DNA of 5,065 nucleotides from assembly GCA_905236665.1 (NCBI GenBank), contig CAJONF010000120.1, positions 1 to 5,065 of the forward strand. The letters are read 5' to 3'. Under the pieces are notes generated by a model. That model did no database searches. It had not been told where the DNA came from and saw nothing but the letters and a program-made list of their open reading frames with translations. Source of the DNA: an uncultured Selenomonadaceae bacterium. GTDB taxonomy: Bacteria > Bacillota > Negativicutes > Selenomonadales > Selenomonadaceae. Both the position numbers and the translations under genes were made by a program. Shown in pieces: positions 1-4,836 of the stretch. The stretch's first letter is position 1; each line of letters begins with the position of its first letter.

Positions 1-501
1 CGGCAGTTGTTTGATTGAAATTTCGGTTAATAGGTTCGCTTTTTCCCGTTCTGTTAAAAAATCTGCGCAAATTCGGCGCGAAATTCTATCTTTGTCGATT
101 ATTCCTTGACTTGTCACGCCAAATCCTTTGTCAATCCACCGCTGAATAATTTTTGTCGGGCGCACGCCGTGTAAAATTCCGTATGGCACAGTTTTTAGCC
201 CAAATTCCCCAACGAGCAATAAATACAAATTTTTTTTGATTAAACGATTAATTTCTGCGCCAAAACGTTCATTTTCATTCGCAAGCGAACTTTTTTTAAA
301 AAAATATTCTTCGCCGCAAATATTTACTTTTAAACGCGTTGTAATGCGTCTGCCAGTAATTTCATTGAAAATTTCCAGCTCATCAAAGTCCGCCGTGTCA
401 TCATCGACAATTTCCACTTTCAACGAGCGTAAAACTTCAAAAATTATCTTTGAATAATCATTTTTTCCGAGTTGAGTCAACTTTTTTACCTTCAGGCTCA
501 A
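1..501 (-). CDS. hemZ: Coproporphyrinogen III oxidase-like HemZ, N-terminal part (runs off left edge)
   Basis: An open frame of 167 codons runs without a stop from a TTG at 501-499 to the window edge. The translation begins MSLKVKKLTQLGKND and has the block PYGILHGVRPTK at residues 106-117, closely matching the GILTGIRPTK segment before the radical-SAM domain of Bacillus HemZ. HemZ proteins are oxygen-independent coproporphyrinogen dehydrogenases or close relatives, cytoplasmic radical-SAM enzymes of haem synthesis. The CxxxCxxC cluster motif would lie past the edge, so catalysis cannot be judged. The TTG start is chosen because GAGGTGA (515-509) lies 7 bases upstream and no ATG fits the frame nearby. 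The gene follows fur by 7 bases, so iron-linked expression is likely. Family assignment is fairly sure; the exact enzymatic role of HemZ proteins is less settled than that of HemN. Confidence 0.83.
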   Translation of the reverse strand, partial: MSLKVKKLTQLGKNDYSKIIFEVLRSLKVEIVDDDTADFDELEIFNEITGRRITTRLKVNICGEEYFFKKSSLANENERFGAEINRLIKKNLYLLLVGEFGLKTVPYGILHGVRPTKIIQRWIDKGFGVTSQGIIDKDRISRRICADFLTEREKANLLTEISIKQLP

Positions 502-508
502 AAATTTT

Positions 509-515
509 TCACCTC
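509..515 (-). promoter_or_regulatory. hemZ ribosome binding site overlapping the fur stop codon
   Basis: Read on the minus strand, GAGGTGA spans 515-509. Its last three bases, TGA, are the stop codon of fur, and the TTG start of hemZ follows after 7 bases. A ribosome finishing fur would sit on the hemZ initiation site, so translational coupling is expected. This site decides the TTG start. Confidence 0.75.
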
Positions 516-973
516 GCTTGCTGACAGTCCTTGCAATAGCCAAAAAATTTTACTTCGTGATTCAAAATCTTAAAATCTGACTTATTTTCTATGGTTTCTT
601 CCAATTCATCAAGCAAGTCTTCTTCAAACTCGATAACTTTTTTGCATTTCAGGCAAATTAAATGGTGATGATGATGAATTTTCGGATCGGCGGTGTTGAG
701 TTCGTAGCGGGCGCAACCGTCGCCGAAATCAATTTGAACGAGAATTCCAAGCTCGCTGAGCAAATCCAATGCACGATAAACCGTCGCTAAACCAATTTCC
801 GAATCTTTTTCGCGCAGAATTCCGTAAACATCTTCCGCGCTCATGTGGTGTCTATCCGAATTTTCGACGAAAATTTTCAAAATTTCCTTGCGTTGCGGCG
901 TCATTTTGTAGCCACGTTCGGATAATTTTTCGCGCAGGTCTTTCAAGTTGAAAAGTTGATGATTTTCGCTCAT
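509..973 (-). CDS. fur: Fur-family metal-responsive transcriptional repressor
   Basis: A complete 154-residue protein of normal length for the Fur family (about 135-160). The N-terminal winged helix contains MTPQR at 24-28 and the recognition segment GLATVYRALDLL at 61-72. The C-terminal dimerisation and metal domain has five histidines at 100-104 and two CxxC pairs (C107/C110 and C147/C150), the usual structural zinc site. His43, Glu91, the histidine run and Glu115 are candidates for the regulatory metal site. Glu91 and Glu115 stand where PerR has its oxidisable-site aspartates (D85, D104 in Bacillus PerR), so Fur is preferred over PerR; Zur cannot be fully excluded. The ATG at 973 is supported by AAGGAGG (987-981) with 7-base spacing. 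It has its own strong promoter, leads a fur-hemZ unit, and is divergent from prmC. I see no clear classical Fur box in its promoter. Confidence 0.9.
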   Translation of the reverse strand: MSENHQLFNLKDLREKLSERGYKMTPQRKEILKIFVENSDRHHMSAEDVYGILREKDSEIGLATVYRALDLLSELGILVQIDFGDGCARYELNTADPKIHHHHHLICLKCKKVIEFEEDLLDELEETIENKSDFKILNHEVKFFGYCKDCQQAR

Positions 974-1000
974 ATCAAAGCCTCCTTCGCATTTGCGCCG

Positions 1001-1029
1001 ATTATACCAGTTTTTTTCTCAACTGTGAA
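1001..1029 (-). promoter_or_regulatory. Sigma-70-type promoter of fur-hemZ
   Basis: On the minus strand a -35 element TTCACA (1029-1024, 5 of 6 to TTGACA) and a perfect -10 TATAAT (1006-1001) are separated by 17 bases. A TG lies one base before the -10, giving an extended -10 (TGGTATAAT). Transcription would start near 994, leaving a leader of about 20 bases with the fur Shine-Dalgarno site. Confidence 0.8.
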
Positions 1030-1043
1030 GAAAAATTTCATGG

Positions 1044-1065
1044 CGATTTTCAAGCTTTAAAATCG
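1044..1065. repeat. 22-bp near-perfect palindrome between fur and prmC
   Basis: The sequence is CGATTTT, C, AAGCTT, T, AAAATCG: 7-bp outer arms that match exactly, a 6-bp palindromic centre, and one mismatched pair. It lies 14 bp upstream of the fur -35 and 59 bp upstream of the prmC start, so it could be an operator for either gene. It is followed by five T on the plus strand, but no plus-strand gene precedes it in this gap, so a terminator role is less natural. AT-rich palindromes can arise by chance. Confidence 0.4.
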
Positions 1066-1124
1066 TTTTTATGCTTAAAATTTCGGCAGGATTTTATTTG
1101 TAAGCTTAGAATTCACTTTACATT

Positions 1125-2018
1125 ATGAAAAATTCTATTTTTAAAACTCTAAACGACGCCGCAAGCCGTCTGGAAGAAAAAAATATTGATTCGCCGCGCC
1201 TAGACGCTGAAATTTTGCTCGCTCACGTCCTAAATTGCCGCAGATTAAATCTTTATGTCGATTCGGATAAAATTTTGCCGCTCGAAACCGTTTTGAAATT
1301 CAATGAGCTGATAAATCGGCGGTTAGAAAATATACCTGTCGCTTATCTTGTCGGAAGAAAAGATTTTATGGGTTTATCGTTCACCGTGAATGAAAATGTA
1401 CTAATTCCGCGACCGGAAACTGAAATTTTAACTGAATTAGTCGGAGAATATCTACGTTCGCTAAAAAATGAAGTGATTTTTGCTGATTTAGGTACCGGTA
1501 GCGGCGCAATTTCCATTTCAATTTTAAAATTCGTAAAAAAATCCCGCGCAGTGGCGGTTGATATATCTGATAAGGCATTGGAAGTTGCGAAATTCAATGC
1601 AAGAAAGTTTCACGTCGAAGATAGAATAAAATTTTTCTGCGGAGATTTATTTTCGCCGCTTAAAGGCAGAATTTTTAATGCGATCGTCTCAAATCCGCCA
1701 TATATCCCGACAAAAGATTTAAAAACTTTGCAAACTGAAGTAAAAAAAGAACCGCAACTCGCATTGGACGGCGGCGAAGACGGTTTAAATTTTTATCGTA
1801 GAATAATTTCCGACGCACCGAGATTTTTAGTTGACGGCGGACTTTTAGCGGTCGAAATCGGAATAAATCAAGCAAATTCAGTAAAAAAACTTTTTGAGCA
1901 AGAAAATTTCGTAGACATAGAAATTTTTAAAGATTTAGCGGGGATTGAGCGTATAATCGCAGGAATTTTTAAAATTGACTTGAAGTTTACTCCGTGTGAT
2001 AAAATTTTTTTTAGTTAA
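1125..2018 (+). CDS. prmC: Peptide chain release factor N5-glutamine methyltransferase (PrmC/HemK)
   Basis: This cytoplasmic enzyme transfers a methyl group from S-adenosylmethionine to the glutamine of the GGQ motif in RF1 and RF2. The 297-residue protein has the family layout: a helical N-terminal substrate domain (1-80, with DSPRLDAEILLAHVL at 22-36), the linker IPRPETE (94-100), the SAM motif DLGTGSG (121-127), the acidic ribose-binding VDIS (145-148), and the catalytic NPPY (190-193) that binds the target glutamine. GIERIIAGIF near the C-terminus is the usual ending, but about 15 more residues follow. The ATG at 1125 is the first possible start after an in-frame stop at 1101-1103, and its N-terminus aligns with the family, yet no Shine-Dalgarno site is visible upstream. 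It is not next to prfA as in many bacteria; only 3 bases separate it from the amidohydrolase remnant. Confidence 0.95.
   Translation: MKNSIFKTLNDAASRLEEKNIDSPRLDAEILLAHVLNCRRLNLYVDSDKILPLETVLKFNELINRRLENIPVAYLVGRKDFMGLSFTVNENVLIPRPETEILTELVGEYLRSLKNEVIFADLGTGSGAISISILKFVKKSRAVAVDISDKALEVAKFNARKFHVEDRIKFFCGDLFSPLKGRIFNAIVSNPPYIPTKDLKTLQTEVKKEPQLALDGGEDGLNFYRRIISDAPRFLVDGGLLAVEIGINQANSVKKLFEQENFVDIEIFKDLAGIERIIAGIFKIDLKFTPCDKIFFS
1975..2003 (+). promoter_or_regulatory. Possible promoter inside the 3' end of prmC
   Basis: TTGACT (1975-1980, 5 of 6 to consensus) is followed after 17 bases by GATAAA (1998-2003, 4 of 6), with a TG pair upstream of the -10. It would start transcription near 2010, just before the amidohydrolase remnant, and could let the downstream cassette be expressed apart from prmC. 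In such AT-rich DNA this may be fortuitous. Confidence 0.3.
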
Positions 2019-2021
2019 ATT

Positions 2022-2199
2022 ATGACGCGACGAGAATTTTTAAAATTGAGTTTGACGCTTGCGATTGGAGGATTGACGATGAAAGTTGATGCGTCAGAAA
2101 AATTTTCGCGAATAGATTTTCACGCGCACGCAATACTTCCAAGCTTATTCGTTGGGAGTTTGTCAAGTTGAAAACGCACGAATGCTTTTGGAGGTTTGA
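2022..2199 (+). pseudogene. Remnant of a Tat-exported amidohydrolase with an apparent internal deletion
   Basis: An ATG at 2022 opens a 49-codon frame ending in TGA at 2169-2171. It starts MTRREFLKLSLTLAIGG, a clear twin-arginine signal ([S/T]RRxFLK), and continues SRIDFHAHAILPS (29-41), the first metal-binding HxH strand of amidohydrolase-2/ACMSD-like enzymes, normally about 300 residues long. Similarity to that fold then ends and the frame closes with LFVGSLSS. In a second frame (ending TGA 2197-2199) the DNA reads QVENARMLLEV, which resembles the NAxxLL ending common in these enzymes, and its last codons overlap the Shine-Dalgarno site of the next gene as expected in an operon. The simplest reading is that the middle of the gene was deleted and its two ends remain. 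The mature enzyme cannot be made. No Shine-Dalgarno site precedes the ATG. The alternative, a genuine 49-residue exported peptide, seems less likely; the C-terminal match is short and uncertain. Confidence 0.65.
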
Positions 2200-2202
2200 G
2201 CA

Positions 2203-2913
2203 ATGCGAAAATTTTTGGCGATATTGGGAGTGATTTTGATGTTGACGGCAAATGTAAGCGCGAAATCCATACGCACGCCCGAAGGAAATATGCCGCGGGT
2301 GCAATGGGCGGTTGTTGAGTCGGTTGAAGGCGAAATGACGCGAATAATCGACATGGGCGCAAGAATTTTGGCTCCGACAACGGCAAAAGAGGCGGGCACC
2401 TATGCACTTTACGGCGCGATTGAAAAAAATAATAAAAATTTGCTCCGACTGCTTGAAATTTACGCGAACGATGAAGCATATCGAATTCATAGCACGAGCG
2501 AGGCGTTTCAACAGTATAGAGCCGAGCGTTTACCTATTTTAGCAGGATTAAAAATTTTGCCTGTCAACGGCATTGTGCTTGAGCAGAAAAATCACGGCGT
2601 CGGGACGGTTGCCGTAACCAATCGCTTTGAAATCGCGCCGATAAATCTTGCGACGTTCCAAAAATTAATTTCTGCAGAAGGCATCCGCGCAGTTCGTGAA
2701 GATTCGGGCGTAATGGGCGCGTTCGTCACAGCAGAGCAATCTCGACCAAATTTTATTCACACGATGATAATTTTCAGCGACGAAAACGCCGCGCAGAAAT
2801 ATTTCACGTCGAATGCTTACAAAAATTATCGTCGACAAGCGGAAAAATTGATTCAAGCCGAAAATAAAATTGATTATAAGCCGACGAAGATTCAACTGTC
2901 GGAGAAATTTTGA
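2203..2913 (+). CDS. Secreted protein with two antibiotic-biosynthesis-monooxygenase (ABM)-like domains
   Basis: The 236-residue product has a Sec signal peptide: basic MRK, a hydrophobic core (4-16) and a likely cleavage after VSA at 18-20. The mature part looks like two dimeric alpha-beta-barrel ABM-type units, about 33-125 and 135-230. They share a matching segment: DEAYRIHSTSEAFQQYR (90-106) and DENAAQKYFTSNAYKNYR (193-210), so an internal duplication is probable. ABM proteins include cofactor-free quinol monooxygenases such as YgiN and haem-degrading relatives. With two units on one chain, the protein could form the usual ABM dimer internally. Substrate is unknown, and I see no diagnostic catalytic residue. 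The ATG at 2203 is supported by GGAGG (2190-2194) with 8-base spacing. It follows an exported amidohydrolase remnant and precedes a tautomerase by 17 bases, suggesting one transcript. Export implies action outside the cytoplasmic membrane, unlike most ABM enzymes. Confidence 0.75.
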   Translation: MRKFLAILGVILMLTANVSAKSIRTPEGNMPRVQWAVVESVEGEMTRIIDMGARILAPTTAKEAGTYALYGAIEKNNKNLLRLLEIYANDEAYRIHSTSEAFQQYRAERLPILAGLKILPVNGIVLEQKNHGVGTVAVTNRFEIAPINLATFQKLISAEGIRAVREDSGVMGAFVTAEQSRPNFIHTMIIFSDENAAQKYFTSNAYKNYRRQAEKLIQAENKIDYKPTKIQLSEKF

Positions 2914-2930
2914 TTAGGAGGAATTTTTTT

Positions 2931-3131
2931 ATGCCGTTCATTTCAATCGAAGCTGCACGCCCGACCAAGGAGCAAAAGGAAAAACTTATTGCGGGTCTCA
3001 CGAAGACCGCAAGCGAGATTTTGGGCGTGGACGAAAAATTTTTCCACGTTCTTGTTAAGGAAAACGATTTGGATAATTGGGGCGTCGGCGGAAAACCTTT
3101 GGCGCAATTTTTAGCTGAACAGAAAAAATAA
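2931..3131 (+). CDS. 4-oxalocrotonate tautomerase-like small enzyme
   Basis: A 66-residue protein starting MPFISIEAARPTKEQKEKLI. After Met removal the N-terminal proline would be the catalytic base that defines the tautomerase superfamily, and GVGG (50-53, counting Pro as 1) matches the C-terminal GIGG turn of 4-OT. The start at 2931 rather than an earlier in-frame codon at 2910 is set by AGGAGG (2916-2921) with 9-base spacing and by the need for Pro next to Met. Compared with Pseudomonas 4-OT (R11, R39, F50), Arg39 seems replaced by His38 and Phe50 by Trp49, and the helix is shifted by one residue so Arg9 aligns only loosely with R11. The preferred substrate may therefore differ from 2-hydroxymuconate. 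These enzymes are usually cytoplasmic hexamers of short chains. It is the last gene before an intrinsic terminator, 17 bases after the ABM gene. Confidence 0.85.
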   Translation: MPFISIEAARPTKEQKEKLIAGLTKTASEILGVDEKFFHVLVKENDLDNWGVGGKPLAQFLAEQKK

Positions 3132-3151
3132 AAATTGCGTGATAAAAATTT

Positions 3152-3189
3152 TCCCTCGTTGTAGAAAATTTGCAACGGGGGATTTTTTT
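3152..3189 (+). terminator. Rho-independent terminator after the tautomerase gene
   Basis: A 10-bp stem (3152-3161 with 3173-3182; TCCCTCGTTG against CAACGGGGGA) contains one T-G wobble and closes an 11-base loop. Seven T follow at 3183-3189. It begins 20 bases after the tautomerase stop codon and should end the transcript carrying the prmC/ABM/tautomerase genes. Confidence 0.85.
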
Positions 3190-3199
3190 CTGGTATAAT
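3170..3199 (+). promoter_or_regulatory. Extended -10 promoter of prfC, overlapping the terminator
   Basis: TATAAT at 3194-3199 is preceded by TGG, forming an extended -10 (TGGTATAAT). A partial -35, TTGCAA (3170-3175, 4 of 6), lies 18 bases upstream inside the right side of the terminator hairpin. Transcription would begin near 3206, about 27 bases before the prfC TTG. The 10-mer CTGGTATAAT is identical to the one at the fur promoter. Confidence 0.75.
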
Positions 3200-3217
3200 T
3201 TTCAAGAAAAACACGAA

Positions 3218-3222
3218 GGGAG
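3218..3222 (+). promoter_or_regulatory. prfC ribosome binding site that fixes a TTG start
   Basis: GGGAG, preceded by AA (AAGGGAG, 3216-3222), lies 10 bases before TTG at 3233-3235. The longer in-frame extension back to 3170 would start upstream of the promoter's -10 and give a tail unlike RF3, so it is excluded. No ATG or GTG in frame is available between this site and the conserved P-loop. Confidence 0.7.
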
Positions 3223-3232
3223 CAAGATAAAT

Positions 3233-4828
3233 TTGAATTTAAATGAGGAAATAAACAAACGGCGCACGTTCGCGATAATTTCACACCCCGACGCTGGCAA
3301 AACGACGCTCACGGAAAAACTTTTGCTTTATGGCGGCGCGATTCATCTTGCCGGCTCGATTAAATCACGCAAAACGCAACGCCACGCCGTCAGCGACTGG
3401 ATGGAGATTGAAAAACAGCGTGGAATTTCTGTGACGAGTTCTGTTTTGCAATTCGATTACGCCGGTTGCAGGATTAATATTCTTGACACGCCAGGTCACC
3501 AGGATTTTTCCGAGGATACCTATCGAACTTTAATGGCGGTTGATAGCGCGGTTATGATTTTGGACGCGGCAAAGGGCGTGGAAGCTCAGACGAAAAAACT
3601 TTTTAAAGTTTGTCGCGAGCGGCGCATACCGATTTTTACTTTTATAAATAAACTCGACCGCTACGGCAAAATTCCGCTCGATTTGCTTGATGAAATAGAA
3701 AAAGTTTTAGGTATTCCGACTTACCCGATGAATTTTCCAATCGGAACAGACGGAAAATATCTTGGCGTTTACGATAGACAGAAAAATTTGATAGAACTTT
3801 TCGCAGAAGACACTACACATGGTCAAAAAGAACGCGCATCAGAAATTTTCACACCCGATGATGCAGAAGTTATAAAACGTATCGGACAAGAAAATTTTGA
3901 CGCGCTACAAGATGATTTAATGCTCCTTGACGAGGCGGGAGAAGTTTTTGATAAAGAGAAAATCGACGCTGGGGACTTAACGCCGACTTTTTTTGGTTCC
4001 GCAATGACAAATTTTGGTGTGCAAAACTTTTTAGAAGAATATTTACGGCTGGCACCGCCGCCCGCGCCGCGTCTGTCAAGCGACGGCATTATTGAGCCGG
4101 AAGACGAGAAATTTTCCGCGTTCGTCTTCAAAATTCAAGCCAACATGAACCCTGCGCACCGAGATAGGCTTGCATTTATCAGAATTTGTTCCGGAAAATT
4201 TGAACGCAACATGACAGTTTGGCACGCGGCTACGGATAAATTAATTAAACTCGCTCAACCACAACAATTTCTCGCGCAGGACAGGCAAATTATCGATGAA
4301 GCTTTTCCCGGCGATATTGTCGGTTTATTTGACTCAGGAATTTTCGGAATTGGCGACACTCTCACCGACGCCGCACATAAATTTAAATTTGAAGATTTTC
4401 CAACCTTCCCGCCCGAAAAATTCGCCCGCGTGCAAGCAAAAGATACTATGAAACGCAAACAGTTCGCCAAAGGTATCGATCAGCTGACGCAGGAAGGCGC
4501 GATTCAACTTTTTAATCAAGTCGGCGCGGGTACTGAATCTTATATCGTCGGAACCGTCGGTACTTTGCAATTTGAAGTTCTGCAATATCGTTTGAAATCT
4601 GAATACGGCGTGGATATTTTGATGACGATGTTACCATTTGAAGTTGCTCGCTGGCTAAAATTTTCTGACGGCGCAAAAATCACTCCCGCCAGTCTTCGCG
4701 GTGCAGATAGGGGAATGTTTGTCCTAGATCGCGCAGAAAATCCCGTCTTGCTCGTAGAAAATGAATGGGCTTTGGGCTGGATAAGCGACAACAATCCAAA
4801 ACTTTTAATGAGTGCAACTCCGTTTTAA
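3233..4828 (+). CDS. prfC: Peptide chain release factor 3 (RF3), translational GTPase
   Basis: RF3 is a cytoplasmic GTPase that removes RF1 or RF2 from the ribosome after peptide release. From TTG 3233 the protein has 531 residues, against 529 in E. coli. The start MNLNEEINKRRTFAIISHPDAGKTT matches the family. The G domain shows the P-loop SHPDAGKT (17-24), the switch region QRGISVTSSV (62-71), DTPGH (85-89) followed by QDFSEDTYRTL (90-100), and NKLD (139-142). The elongation-factor-like second domain (about 280-400; KIQANMNPAHRDRLAFIRICSG is its conserved strand) and the C-terminal domain with QFEVLQYRLKSEYGV are intact, with no frameshift. It is transcribed from its own promoter, separate from prmC, and is the only gene of its unit in view. 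It ends 8 bases from the convergent peptidase gene with no hairpin terminator between them. Confidence 0.96.
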   Translation: MNLNEEINKRRTFAIISHPDAGKTTLTEKLLLYGGAIHLAGSIKSRKTQRHAVSDWMEIEKQRGISVTSSVLQFDYAGCRINILDTPGHQDFSEDTYRTLMAVDSAVMILDAAKGVEAQTKKLFKVCRERRIPIFTFINKLDRYGKIPLDLLDEIEKVLGIPTYPMNFPIGTDGKYLGVYDRQKNLIELFAEDTTHGQKERASEIFTPDDAEVIKRIGQENFDALQDDLMLLDEAGEVFDKEKIDAGDLTPTFFGSAMTNFGVQNFLEEYLRLAPPPAPRLSSDGIIEPEDEKFSAFVFKIQANMNPAHRDRLAFIRICSGKFERNMTVWHAATDKLIKLAQPQQFLAQDRQIIDEAFPGDIVGLFDSGIFGIGDTLTDAAHKFKFEDFPTFPPEKFARVQAKDTMKRKQFAKGIDQLTQEGAIQLFNQVGAGTESYIVGTVGTLQFEVLQYRLKSEYGVDILMTMLPFEVARWLKFSDGAKITPASLRGADRGMFVLDRAENPVLLVENEWALGWISDNNPKLLMSATPF

Positions 4829-4836
4829 AAATTTTT

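Noticed and set aside
236..457. Plus-strand 73-residue reading frame
   Set aside because: It lies wholly antisense to hemZ, has no Shine-Dalgarno site and resembles no family; the minus-strand HemZ reading explains this DNA.
663..680. Run of repeated ATG/GTG triplets resembling a microsatellite
   Set aside because: It simply encodes the five-histidine stretch of Fur's metal-binding region, which is normal for the family.
2020..2511. Minus-strand 163-residue reading frame across the ABM gene start
   Set aside because: It is antisense to the amidohydrolase remnant and the ABM gene, is rich in Cys, Arg and Ser as shadow frames are, and has no convincing start signal.
2804..3214. Minus-strand 136-residue reading frame over the tautomerase gene and terminator
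   Set aside because: It is antisense to a tautomerase with a clear ribosome binding site and crosses a terminator and promoter; no domain is recognisable.
3170..3232. N-terminal extension of prfC from TTG 3170
   Set aside because: It would start inside the terminator hairpin and upstream of the promoter -10, and adds 21 residues not seen in RF3 proteins.
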